Positions 47,420 through 58,569 of a DNA stretch of 64,000 nt are shown piece by piece. A model generated the notes under the pieces. The model had not been told where the DNA came from. It did no database searches and saw nothing but the letters and a program-made list of their open reading frames with translations. Location: positions 33,756,911-33,820,910 of the forward strand of contig JAGTTD010000007.1 in assembly GCA_018398585.1 (NCBI GenBank), in the 5' to 3' direction. Within the stretch, counting starts at the first letter, position 1. Each line of letters opens with the position of its first letter. The DNA comes from Simmondsia chinensis (Eukaryota; Streptophyta; Magnoliopsida; Caryophyllales; Simmondsiaceae). Both the position numbers and the translations under genes were made by a program.

Positions 47420-47826
47420 TTTTTAATTAAAAATCAGCTAATTTTAGGTGTGGTTTAAAAAAAAATTGTATAGATTATTTAATTTTTTAATATCACATCT
47501 AACCTTTTAAAAAATTTTCAATGTCACAACTTAATGTAATGTCGTTTACATCTGTCAGTTTTTACGGACATGAAGTTTAACAAGAAAAAAAATAATTTTA
47601 AAATTAAAATTTTAATTTAAAATATTTTAAATATATTTAAAAATATAAAAAATTTGTAAATATTTAGAAAAATAACTTAAATATTTAAAAAAAAATATTA
47701 TTTCAACAAAAACTAATGGAGGTCAGTGGCGTCATATTAAAGTGTAATGTTGAAAAATTTTGGAACACTTAGACGTGACATTGAAAAATTAGAAAATCTA
47801 GAGGGTTTTTAATTAAAAAAAAATCA
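47420..47826. mobile_element. AT-rich foldback element family FB-2, copy 3
   Basis: TTAATTAAAAATCAGCTAAT..GTCACAACTTAATGTAATG on the left, CGTCATATTAAAGTGTAATG..GAGGGTTTTTAATTAAAAAA on the right; same inverted layout and inner words as the other FB-2 copies. It begins about 30 bp from SINE copy 3. Confidence 0.6.
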
Positions 47827-48296
47827 TAATATTAGGGTGAATTATATATTAGATACGTGGCTTATTGTATTAATTTTTTTTTTAATTTAGAAGCTTTATA
47901 AAATAATATTTTAATCAAAAACTTACATTTGGTTAGTAAAATAGTACTTCAAACAATAATATGAAACAATGTAAAATAGATTTCTCATCCAACTCTTCTT
48001 TATTAATAATGTCACATCATTATCGTTTATGTGTGAAATAAAGTAAATAATGAGAGAATAATGGATTTACCAATAAATAACAAAAAATTTACATTTTTTC
48101 ACACTGTAATTTAGATTATTTTATTAAATATATACAACTTTTAAACTAAAAAAACTATTTCATGACGTTTACAGACTAAAAAAATAATACACAATTCTCA
48201 TAGTATTAATGTGTAGTTTACTCAATTCTGTGGTTAAAAATTATTAGATTATAAAAAATATTAAATTAATTAATTTTTTATAAGGTAGTATTTTTT

Positions 48297-48625
48297 AGGG
48301 CTATTTATATCAAAAGTTCATATACTATTTATATTGCGTCAATTTGGTCCCTAAAATAAAATTTATGTTAAGATTTTCATAAAATTTTTAATGATTCGGT
48401 AACAAGTTGAGTTAAATTAAGTCAACGGGTGAATTTATAGTGGATACTTACATCTAACATTTTTTTTCTTTTTTGTAATTTGAATTACATCTTTAACTTA
48501 ACTTTAATTTGATCATAGGACTAATTAACAAAATATAGCTAGTAGAAGGACTAAATTAATATAATTAAAAGTATAAGAACTAAATTGACATAATAAATAA
48601 AGTATATGGACTTTTAGTTCAAGTA
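48297..48625. mobile_element. Foldback MITE family FB-1, copy C
   Basis: GGGCTATTTATATCAAAAGTTC..GCGTCAATTTGGTCCC on the left and GGACTAAATTAATATAATTA..TATGGACTTTTAGTTCAAGT on the right, with the AATGATTCGGTAACAAGTTG core. The centre contains an inserted T-rich run (~48460-48480). Confidence 0.7.
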
Positions 48626-49343
48626 ACTCTATTTTTTATAATGTGTATTATGTATTCAAATTAATATTTATTTTTAATATCTATAGCACTACTTTATAGG
48701 AATTTATTACCTACTGCATAAGAGCATCTTTTTTTTAACATTGATAAAGACTGAGGGTGACAACTGACAATTTCGAATCCAAAATCTATAATTTGAAAAA
48801 TTAGGAGACAAATCAATACATCAATATCCTTATAAGCATCTCATAATAGTGAACAAACTTTAGGGTCTGTTATTTTTTTATTTTTTAAAATTCAAACTTA
48901 TATTTGTAAAATGATTTTCTATTTCTTGTTTTATTTTTCAATTTTTTTCTGAACTTAGGTGAAAAGTTAAAAAATCCAAAATAAGAAAAAATGATTTTAA
49001 AATTAATTTCAAAAAAATTTAAAGCTATAGAAAATTAGAATGACTCTACGACTGTGTTTGGTTCAGTTTTTTTAACAGCTTAAAGCTGTAAAAAAGATTT
49101 AGTTGACTGTAGAGCTTGCGTTTGATTGCTAGAAAATATCTTTTTACATCTTTTTCAAAGCTTAAATAGAAAGATGAAAAATCTGTTTTATAACTAAGTA
49201 AAAAAAGATGCAAAATTAAATCTTTTTCACAGCTTGCTTCAAAAAAATGCTTTAAAAAGACTATATTAGCATTAATTCTTCACAACTATGACCTACTTTT
49301 ACTTGTTATCACCACCCTCACGTAACACCATCCTTTTTATGCC

Positions 49344-49933
49344 TGTTAGGAATCTTGATGCGGAAGCGTGAAACCCTGATAGCTTGATTCGATTTAAATA
49401 ATATGACTTACACAAATGAGAAGTAAATAAATATATGAAGAAAGAAAGAACAAATACGAACGCACAATATTTACATGGAAACCCCTCTACAATCGAGAGG
49501 AGAGAAAACAACGGGCGGAGATGGAGATTCTTTATTGATACTGAACAGAAGAATTACAATAACACTTCCTATGAACGAGATCTATGAAAGAATTACAATC
49601 ACTTTCTCTAAACTCTCGTAGCACTCAAATATATTGGAGGAATTACAAAGTCACCTCTTTTAGTCTCAATGGCGGCGCCTCACAAACTTTGATTGGATAC
49701 AGATGACAAAACCTTACGTCCTAATTTATAGGCGCAGGTCGGGGAGGTCCCGATCGATCGGGAAACACTTCTATCAATCGGAACAGGCCGATTGATCGGC
49801 CCTCTAACTGCCTAAAAAATCCTGAATCTTTCCTTAAATCAGCCGATCGATAGAACTTCTCTCCCGATCGATCGGTGACCCTACTGCAACCCCATAAAAC
49901 TAAAAACAGGTAATTTGAGACATAAACCTAACA
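49344..49933 (-). repeat. 3' LTR of the deleted copia
   Basis: 590 bp; pair of 51736-52306. Longer than its partner mainly through an extra GATCGGGAAACACTTC..ATCGGAACAGG block in the GATCGATC cluster (~49755-49800). Confidence 0.9.
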
Positions 49934-50010
49934 AATCTCCACCTTGGCTCAAATTACGTACATAAAAGAATTTCCTCCACCTTCTCCACCAAACACCCCA
50001 CACACGAGGT

Positions 50011-51697
50011 TTATCTTAACAAAACACGAAACCTAACCGAGTCTGAGCGAAGCGTGAACTTCCTGCTAGGTAGAAACTGAGTGAACATATCTGAGAGGTT
50101 ATCAGCAATGCCAATCTTCTTCTTCTCTGAATTGGCTCTTGACACATTAACTGAAACAGCCACCTGCTGCTGAACTGTGTTACTTAACTGAACTCCCTTT
50201 GGCTTACTCACCTGACCTGAATCATAAATAACTGATGGCATCTTCTATGGAGACAATAATGAAAACTCACCAAACGTGACACGTCTACTCGTCAGGAATT
50301 GTTTGAAGCGAAAACTTTTCGGCTTCCTATAAAGCCCTTGTTCACATACCACCACTCCTGTAGACTGATCACACAAAGAGCCCCTCACACTGTGCTCAGA
50401 CAGACCCCTATCACCTGAATGATCCAATTTCAAACGTTCTAAATTTGTGATCTCTGGTTCTGTCAACAACAAGGATGATGAAGATACTGCAACAGATCTA
50501 ACAACTGTGGAACCGATAAGCTCATACACCGTATCTACCCTTCTACCTTTCATGATGTCAAAGCACCCTTAACGACGTTCAAAACTCTACCTTTAGCTGT
50601 GTACATGTACCCTTTAGACTCAAGAGTACCTAAAGAGATGAGATTCTTCTTCAAATCAGGAACATGGCGAACATCGCTCAAAACCCTGATAGTGCCATCG
50701 AACATCCTAAAACGAATTGTTCCTATACCCAAAACTTTGCATGAAGCATAATTACCCATCAAAGCAACTCCACCTCGAACTGACTCGTACGTGGAAAACC
50801 AATCCCGGTTGGGACAGACATGATAGGAACAACCCGAATCCAAAATCCAACTATCTCTCAAATTGGACTGAGGTTCAGGCACAGACAATAAAAGATTTTC
50901 ATTCTCACCATCCACAACACCAGCTACTATGGATCTTTGGTCAAACCTATTATCTGCTTCAAGTTTTCTCTTAAGCTTGTAACAGTCTTTCTTAATATGC
51001 CCTTTCTTATGACAGTAGTTACAGGTTAGGTCTTGATACCTAGACTTAAACTTGTTTCCACTATGATCATACTCAGTTCTCCCCCTCACAAATAAACCAC
51101 TACCTGAGTTATAAACAGAATCAGATAATTCTCTATCTACTCATTCTTTACTCAGTAGGTTTCTCTTAACTTCATCAACAGATATGGTTTGTCTACAACC
51201 ATAAATCATGCTTTCAACAAAATCCTTGTATGAAGTAGAGAGAGAACATAACAACAACATTGCATGATCTTCATCCTTAGGAACATCATCTAATTCTTTC
51301 AAATCTTGAATAATTGAATTAAATTCATTGACGTAATTCTTAAGTGACATACCTTATGACATACCCAACGTGAATAACCGGCGCTTAACTGCGAGTTTGT
51401 TAGAGATAGACTTGAAACAGAACATATCCTGCAATTTCTCCCACAACTCCTTAGCGGTCTTCACTTCCAGAACTTTTGTCAAAACGTCATCGGTAAGACA
51501 CATCTGAATTGCTGTGAGAGCCTTCTCATCTAACTCCTCCCATTGTGCTTCTGTCAAATTCTCTAGTTTCTTCTCTTTCCCATCTAAAGCTTTCTTCAAG
51601 CCACTTTGAGTCAAGAGGCCCTTAACGCGAACCTGCCATAAACTGAAGCTCCCTTGACCACCAAACTCTCAACCTCGGTCTTAACTGCGGACGTCAT
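50011..51697 (-). pseudogene. Copia gag-protease remnant
   Basis: Probable gag ATG at 51695-51697. The capsid part LTEAQWEELDEKALTAIQMC and AKELWEKLQDMF lies in 51614-51354, then MSLKNYVNEFNSIIQDLKEL (51350-51141). The knuckle [14 protein letters not shown] is at ~51030 and the protease site [18 protein letters not shown] at ~50850. A degraded pre-integrase finger region (GSLCDQSTG..) follows near 50400. A junction then leads to an RNase H tail (KIGIADNLSDMFTQFLP, 50011-50130). Breaks at ~51615-51640, ~51352 and ~51140. Non-functional. Confidence 0.85.
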
Positions 51698-51720
51698 ATT
51701 ACCAAATCGAAATAAACAGG

Positions 51721-51732
51721 GCTCTGATACCA
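51721..51732 (-). other. Primer-binding site (initiator tRNA-Met) of the deleted copia
   Basis: Minus strand TGGTATCAGAGC, three bases inside the 5' LTR end. Confidence 0.9.
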
Positions 51733-51735
51733 ATT

Positions 51736-52306
51736 TGTTAGGAATCTTGATGCGGAAGCGTGAAACCCTGATAGCTTGATTCGATTCAAATAATATGACT
51801 CACACAAACGAGAATTAAACAAATATATGGAGAAAGAAAGAGCAAACATGAACACATAATATTTAAATGGAAACCCCTCTATAATCGAGAGGGGAGAAAA
51901 CCACGGGCGGAGTTGGAGATTCTTTATTGATACTAAACGGAAGAATTACAACGACATTTCCTCTGAATGAAATCTATGAAAGAATTACAATCACTTTCTC
52001 TAAACTCTCGTAGCACTCGAATATCTTGGAGGAATTACAAAGTCACCTCTTTTACTCTCAATGGCGGCGCCTCACAAACTTTGATTGGATACAGATGACG
52101 AAACCCTACGTCCTAATTTATAGGCGCAGGTCGGGGAGGTCCCGATCGATCAGAACAGGTTGATCGATTGGCCCTCTAACTACCTAAAAAATCCCGAATC
52201 TTTCCTTAAATCACCCGATCGATCGGACTTCCCTTCCGATCGATCGGTGACCCTACGGAAACCCCATAAAACTAAAAAATAGGTAATTTGAGACATAAAC
52301 CTAACA
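51736..52306 (-). repeat. 5' LTR of the deleted copia
   Basis: 571 bp, ends followed by the duplication ATGCC. Carries three or four CCGATCGATCGG-like palindromes at ~52140-52250. Confidence 0.9.
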
Positions 52307-52493
52307 ATGCCCATGGGTCACTACACTCATCACTCGTCACTGCCATAACCAACTATTATCATAATTTTCTTGTACGTACTGTTACTAATTAATTTATATT
52401 ATTAAGTCATTTTTGTGATTATAATATATAAGTTTTTTTTCAAAAAGATCTTTCTGCATAACACAACCAAACACTTCACCATAAAAAGATACA

Positions 52494-52642
52494 ACAACAA
52501 TAACAACAGCAGCCGACCCAGTGCCTCCAGGGTTCCCACATAACTAGGGTCCGCGAGGGAGAGGGGGGGGGGGGGGGATATAGGCAGCCTTTACCCCTTC
52601 AAAGTGCTACTCTTAAAGGAAGGTTATATCCGAGGACCCCTA
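52494..52642 (-). mobile_element. RTE/SINE tail insertion, 149 bp
   Basis: AACAATAACAACAGCAGCCG..CCCAGTGCC..TAGGGTCC..GGCAGCCTTTACCCCTTC..CGAGGACCCCTAA in reverse orientation. Flanked by a 21-bp duplication with two mismatches, ACTTCAC[C/T][A/G]TAAAAAGATACA (52473-52493 and 52643-52663). Contains a G-run (52564-52577) expanded within the tail. Confidence 0.88.
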
Positions 52643-52849
52643 ACTTCACTGTAAAAAGATACAGATCTTAAATAGATAGATCTTATTGAAACAGATAAAC
52701 TAAAAAAAGATAAGCTAAAACAAGCTAAACTAAACGGACCCTGCATACTCTTGTTGAAAGTTGGTATAGATATGGAAATTTTTAAAATTTGTTCACTTTG
52801 GTACCATTTGAAAAACCCATAATTTAATTATTTAATTTAGGATTATTGA

Positions 52850-53228
52850 TACCAAATATCCTTGTACTTTACCTATTATTTTAATTTAGCATTTGTACTA
52901 TTAATTATGTCAATTTGGTCCATGTACATTTTATATTTTGTCAATTTGGCCTTTAGGATAAAATTGATGTTAAGTTTTTAATAAAATTTTTAATGATTTA
53001 GCCATGAGTTAGGTTAAAGTAAGTCAACCGGTGGATTTGTAGCGAATTACTTGCATTTGACATGGCTGTGCCGTTAAAAATTACGACATTGACTTAACTT
53101 TAATTTGACCAAAGGACTAAATTGACATAATATTAATTGTAGAGAGAGACTAAATTAACACAAATAAAAGTACAATGATTAAATTGACACAATGACAAAA
53201 GTACTAGAATCTTTAGTATAAATAACTC
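52850..53228. mobile_element. Foldback MITE family FB-1, copy D
   Basis: Terminal inverted repeats GATTATTGATACCAAATATC / GAATCTTTAGTATAAATAAC, GTCAATTTGGTCC / GGACTAAATTGACATAA arms, and the core CTTGCATTTGACATGGC. Well preserved; lies only ~25 bp from copy E. Confidence 0.8.
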
Positions 53229-53484
53229 TTTAATTTATTATAAAATAAATTTTAGGGTTATTTAAAGGACCTTATACTTTTCTCACTGTGATAACTTAGT
53301 CCCAATAATTTTTAATTGCGTCAATTTAGTCCATCTATAATTTATATATTATCAATTTAGTCCTTTGGTCAAATTTAAGTTAAATTATTAATGTAATTTT
53401 TAACGCCACAATCATGTCAGATGCAAGTAACGCATTACAAATCCACCAATTGACTCAATTGAACTTAACATATAAAATAGTCAA

Positions 53485-54060
53485 AAAAATAGTGGGTTGG
53501 GTATGGTGCTCTACCAGGCGAACTAGTGGCAAAACCTAGGGTCACAATGCAAAGAGATGGTCCGTGGGAGGGGGCATTCACCATGGGTTAGGGGAGTAGC
53601 GACGGTAGCTAGAGGAGGTCGCAATGATGGTGATGCAGCCTGCCAAGCCTTAGCAGCAGCATCGAAAGGATTGGCGTTAGCGTAGGGTCCAAGAGGCTTG
53701 GCGTTGCACGGCACAGGGCTTGACGAGGGACGAGAATCATGGCAAGCAGTGAGATTCAAGGCATGACACACGAGATCCAATCCTTAATTGAATTCTAATT
53801 CAAGTGTTGATTTTACGTTCATTTTTTTTTCAGTTATTTCTTTCCTTATTTTTAGCTCCTTGCTTCCTCTATATAGAGGAGGAAGATTAGTATGGAGAGT
53901 TAGCTATTACTTCCATAATTTTAAATTCGAATTTGTACCTCGTTTCTTTGATTGTGAGAAGTCGAGTTATCTTTCCCCTTTAATTTTTATTATCAATTAA
54001 TTAAGGGAAGGCCGTTGAAACTTTCTGTACCCCTATTTTCCCATACATGCACTGCATTAG
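53485..54060 (+). repeat. Probable 5' LTR or leader of a gypsy element
   Basis: Lies directly upstream of a primer-binding site. Contains a TATA-like CTCTATATAGAGG (~53867-53879) and a pyrimidine-rich leader. No second LTR is present, so exact limits are unknown. The first ~290 bp are GC-rich and unassigned. Confidence 0.5.
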
Positions 54061-55850
54061 TTGGTATCAGAGCTCAAAACATCTTTTGAAATGGCCCGTA
54101 GATGTCAAAGGAACGTAGCCATCAAAGACGTTATTTACCGTCATCGTCAACAACAGACCGAGAGGAGGATAAAGGAATTGGAGGAGAAATTCCGGTAAAT
54201 TGAGCGTTGCTGGATTCAACTTAGGGAAAATTACACCGGGAGCCCTGCCACAACACCCATTAACACCAGGCGTAACGGTAGAGAAGGTGGACGAACGCTT
54301 TCCGAACCTGTTTCAGGAAGAAGAGTTACGGGAGCCTAGGTTGAGGTGCCATTGACTTCAATGACCTTGACGATTGAAGGTGGGAATTCGGCCTTCGGAT
54401 TGAGATTCCGTAATTTAATGGAGGAAGACGTTTGGAAGAGTTCTTGGATTGGCCCATCGTTGTAGAGGAGGTTCTTGAATTCAAAGAAGTCCTGGAGAGG
54501 AAACAACCGCCGCTCTTCGCTACTCGGCTTTGGGGTAGGGCAGCCGCATGGTAGCATCAATTGAAGCAAACCGACTTCACCAAAGGAAGTAAAAAATTGA
54601 ATCATGGGAGAAAATGAAGAAGCACATGAGAGGCGCGTTCTTGCCTTACAACCACGCCAAAATGATGTATCAACGCCTGCAGGGGTTGCGCTAGGGCTCG
54701 AGATCCGTGGAGGAGTACACAGCGGAGTTCTATTCTTTAGTTGCCAGGAATGACTTGACGGAGTCAGGTGAGCAATTGGCGGATCGCTACACTGGCGGCT
54801 TGAGGGAGTCTATGCAAGAAGTGCTAAATATGTTCGATATCTTCACCGTGTCTGAAGCAAGCTAGAGAGCCGTGAACGTGGAATGGCAACAAAAGTGCCC
54901 CCAAGTTGGCGGAACTTGGAGTACACAAGTTGGCAGGAGGGACCAAACACGAGTGCCGCTAGCTCAGACTGCTCGAAACAGACCACCACCCGCCAACATT
55001 GGAAGACAACATACTCAAGACGTGGCAGTTTTGTCAAGGACGCGCTGCTTTAAGTGTGGGGAAGTTGGTTATCGTGCCACCGACTGCTAGAAGGGTGATA
55101 GATTAGGGAAGGCTCTCTTAATTGATGAACCACGGGCTAGGGAAGACGTGGCCATTGACAAGGATGGCCAAGAGGAGTTGGCGGAACAAGAAGAAGATGC
55201 CGTGGAAGGTGACGAGGGGCATCTATTGGTGGTGAGACGTGCTTGCTTTGCACCTAGAGAGGAAGAGGGGGATGGTTGGCTGAGGAACAACATCTTCCAG
55301 ACCACGTGCACAATTGGCGGTAGGGTGTGTTGCATGATCATTGATTTAGGCAGCTGTGAGAATGTGATATCGGAAGAGGCAGTCGCCAAGTTGGGGGTTG
55401 ACGGCGGAAGCGCATCCCAATCCTTATAAGTTATGATGGTTGAAGAAAGGAAATCGGGTGACCATTTCAAAAAGTTGCTTGGTTAATTTTTCAATTGGAC
55501 CCAAGTACAAGGACGGGATTTGGTGCGACGTCGTTACTATGGACACGTGCCATTTACTTTTGGGACGCCCTTGGCAATATGACAGAAGTGCTATTCATGA
55601 TGGGAGGAAAACCACGTACAGCTTTACGTTTGAGGGGACCAAAATTGTCTTATTGCCCAAAAAGAAGGAGACACCAAGAGCTCCAGAAGCCCAGCACCCC
55701 AACATCCAAGGACGTGCCATGTTCGTTAAAGAGGTTGGCGAGACCAGAGTTGTGATTGTGTTGGTTGGGAAAGAAAGCACTGTCACCTCAGGAGAGATGC
55801 CGAGTAAAGTCACCACCCTGTTGTATAGGTACTCCGTTATATGCTAATAA
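54061..55850 (+). pseudogene. Ty3/gypsy gag-protease remnant
   Basis: Begins with primer site TTGGTATCAGAGCTC at 54061. Gag follows at ~54091 (MARRCQRNVAIKDV..), with frame breaks. The retrotransposon gag motif is near 54640-54800 (MYQRLQGLR, stop, GSRSVEEYTAEFYSLVARND). The knuckle CFKCGEVGYRATDC is at ~55049-55090. A retropepsin-like DLGSCENVISEEAVAKLG lies at ~55340-55400, followed by the LLGRPWQYDR block (~55560) that precedes RT in gypsy polyproteins. RT, RNase H, integrase and the 3' LTR are missing. Inactive. Confidence 0.85.
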
Positions 55851-57265
55851 TATGACGGCTACACGACAAAGAGTATCGTATGCTCGAATTTTGATTGAAA
55901 TTGACGTTTCTGTGGCTATTAAAAAGTTATTTGAAATAGATCTCCCTGGGGACTTTTGTATTGATCAAATTGTATGGTATGAATGACTTCCGCAATGGTG
56001 TGATAATTTTAAGAAAACTAGGCCATATTGAGAAGGATTGTCCTAAAATTAGAAGGGTTTGGTGCCCAAAGTTTCTGCTTCATCAGTGCAAGTGACTGTT
56101 ACGCAAGCTCAGAATATCCAAAGCAATGTCCAAGTTGGTGGTCCATGTGCTCCAGCAAATGGCCACAGTGAACAACCTCATAGCGGATAACTACATAGTG
56201 AGCAGCAGGATTCTGACCATAATGTGGAGATGAGGGGGTTAAGCCAAGCAGAGAAGGGATGGAAAATGGTGGGGAAAAAGTGGGGTGGTAGCCCGAACTA
56301 GTGAAGTAAGGGCAGTGGTCACTCCAAAACTCCTTTCAAGTCTTGCATAATGTTGAGACAAGCAGAGGCGACTGCAGTGGAGGAGGAGGTCTTAATACTA
56401 ATTTCCGTGGATGATTGGCTTGTGGAATATTAGGGGAATGAATAAGAGCCATAGAGGCTCAGAGGTAAGGAGTTTAGTAGGTAGAGAGAAAATAAAGCTG
56501 ATGGCCATCTTAGAAACACGAGTTAAACTCCATAGAGTTTTTTTGCTAATGAAATGTTTGTTTAGTAGATGGGAGTATAGATGTAATTATGATGAGAATG
56601 ATCGGGGTAGAATTTGGGAAATATGGGACCCTAGTGCAGTTAATGTGAATATTATGAGGGTAGATAGACAGTTTATTCATGTCGAGGCACAATTGTTACA
56701 TATGGGAGGTAAGTTACAGAAGAAGGGGATCCGACTAGGAAGCTGCTACTCGCTATGCGGGGGAAATGAAGAAATCAGGTTTCACCTTTTCTTTCATTGC
56801 TTTTGGGTCCGACAAGTATGGAAAGTTATTTGTGCATGGAGCAACATCAAATTCTGTAATCCTATGCATGAAACTATGGATTGGTTTCAAAAGGTCCATC
56901 AAGAACTGATTGGGTAAGAGCAAGATAAAGAGACTAGTTTTGGCGGCTTCGGTTTACATGATCCGGAAGGAGAGGAATTTCAGAAGGTTTAGCAATCAGA
57001 AATTAACTATAGATAATATGGTGAAAGAGATAAAGAAGATAATTTGGTATAGGATAAATTTTTTAAAGGTATATGAGCATATATAGCTTAGAATGAGTGT
57101 TGACTTTTCTGTTGGCATGATGTCTTTTGGAAAAAATTTTGAATTAAGGGTGTGTGTGCGAGTTATAGGAGTTGGGATTTGAACTTTCAAGAGTATACCT
57201 GCAGATATTGCAAAATTTTGATATATAAATGAAAGTAGCGCCTGTCTTTTGGTCAAAAAAAAAAA
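55851..57265 (+). pseudogene. L1-type LINE with a large internal deletion and poly(A) end
   Basis: Starts inside ORF1 (YARILIEIDVSVAIKKLFEI.., 55870-55990), with a degraded zinc knuckle (GHIEKDCPK-like, ~56020). ORF2 endonuclease opens at ~56411 (MIGLWNIRGMNKSHR..AILETRVK) but passes after ~56740 directly into the C-terminal RT zinc-binding region (LCGGNEEIRFHLFFHCFWVRQVW, ~56757-56840). The reverse transcriptase core is deleted. Ends in A11 at 57255-57265. The 5' end is truncated against gypsy sequence. Confidence 0.82.
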
Positions 57266-57731
57266 TATTAACATAAATTTTATTTTAGGGATTAAATTGA
57301 TATAATTTCAATTATAAATGGACTCAATTGGCATAAATGAAAGTCTAATGACTAAATTGATAAATTGGATAAAGTACAGGGACTTTTAGTATTAATAATC
57401 CTAAATTTATTATAAAATTATTAAAAACTAGAAATAATATTACACAATAATTCTTTATAAATTAATATATTTTATTTACAAGAAAATAAGCTCATTTTTT
57501 TTGGGTCAAGAAAGTAAGCTCAAATTCTTTGCTAGTAAAACTATATTTTATTTGTTTATTATATAGGTTAATTATATAAATTTTTTTGAACAAAATAAAA
57601 TCTGTGGGCAAGACTACCTACCATTAAAATCATTCGTTATAATCGTTACCAACCGTGGGGAACCGAGACCCACCAGTCGTGATTATACCAATGGTCATGA
57701 ACATTCTAACGACTCAATGTGTAAAAATTAA

Positions 57732-58533
57732 GGCTCCGTTTGTTTCGACGGAAAATTGAAATCTAGGAAGTAGTTTTCATCCTTTCCGTTGTTTGGCGTA
57801 GATGTTTTGACGGAAAAGATTTTCCAAATGGAAAAGGTTTTCCTCCAATGGAGGGAAAATATTTTCCTTTATAAAATTAAGGAAGTTATGATTCCAAGCA
57901 GCACAATAACCTTGGCGGTAATAAACATGGCGATATGAAAATTATGAATTAGGTATTTTTCGACAAAAGTTGCTAGATTCTCAATGAGAATTATTGACGT
58001 AGAATATGAGTTTGACAATACATATGTATCCCCTTCATAATGTAGTGGTTTCTTTTGTCGAAAAATGCTAATATATATATATATATAAGACATTAGTTCT
58101 GATGAAAATTAACCAAATTTTATCAAAAATTTCCTAAATTCTGACATAGAGTATACCTAGGTGATAAAATTTCATATCTTAAGGTACCTTATTATATATA
58201 TTAAAATGATGTGATGCTTAGGTAATGAATGCTCAAATTTTAGGATACATAAGAGATAAATTTTCTTATTTTGTATAGCTTTCATAGTTAAATTTTATAT
58301 TATTTTTTATATATGTCATATTGATACTTATATTGTCCTATTTAATAAAATATAAGATGATTGGTAAAAAATATTTCTATTAGACCATACAAGAAAATAT
58401 CAATGCGGAACCAAGTTTTCCATTGAAACAAACAAATGAAAACATCAATCAGATCTTAATTTTCCTTGAAAAACCTTTTCCAAAAAAAAAATCAATTCCT
58501 ATAATCTACTTTTCCTTCTAAACAAACGGAGCC
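57732..58533. mobile_element. PIF/Harbinger-type non-autonomous element
   Basis: Terminal inverted repeats GGCTCCGTTTGTTT / AAACAAACGGAGCC (extended with mismatches) flanked by the 3-bp duplication TAA (57729-57731 and 58534-58536), the PIF/Harbinger signature. 802 bp. Subterminal GGAAAA/TTTTCC repeats and palindromic parts; no transposase. Confidence 0.85.
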
Positions 58534-58569
58534 TAAAATATGTAAAACTAACAATTGATGAGAACACCT

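Larger units (their letters stand above)
49344..52306 (-). mobile_element. Copia deletion derivative with intact LTRs
   Basis: LTRs 49344-49933 and 51736-52306 (TGTTAGGAATCTTGATGCGG..ACATAAACCTAACA), target duplication ATGCC (49339-49343 and 52307-52311). Primer site TGGTATCAGAGC (minus strand, 51721-51732); polypurine tract AGGTGGAGATT next to 49934. Only gag, protease, the pre-integrase finger and the very end of RNase H remain in 1.8 kb. Integrase and reverse transcriptase are deleted, so it could only have moved in trans. LTRs contain clusters of the palindrome CGATCGATCG. Confidence 0.93.
49040..52740. repeat. Non-autonomous DNA element interrupted by a copia and a SINE tail
   Basis: Sequence 49040-49343 (starting GACTGTGTTTGGTTCAG) continues at 52307 after removal of the copia, and again after the 149-bp insert, ending ..AGCTAAACTAAACGGACCC at ~52740. 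The interior (ACCACCCTCACGTAACACC / CACTCATCACTCGTCACTGCC) resembles 43600-44470. Terminal match is weak, so the family (hAT-like 'GTTTGGTT' type) is tentative. Confidence 0.45.
53254..57408. mobile_element. Foldback MITE family FB-1, copy E, split by gypsy and L1 sequence
   Basis: Left half 53254-~53484 (GGGTTATTTAAAGGACC..CAATTTAGTCC..GATGCAAGTAACGC) and right half ~57268-57408 (AAATTTTATTTTAGGG..GTACAGGGACTTTTAGTATTAATAATCC) together form a normal copy. About 3.8 kb of gypsy and L1-derived DNA sits at its centre. A TTAACATA-type sequence is present at both junctions and may be the L1 target duplication. Confidence 0.7.
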
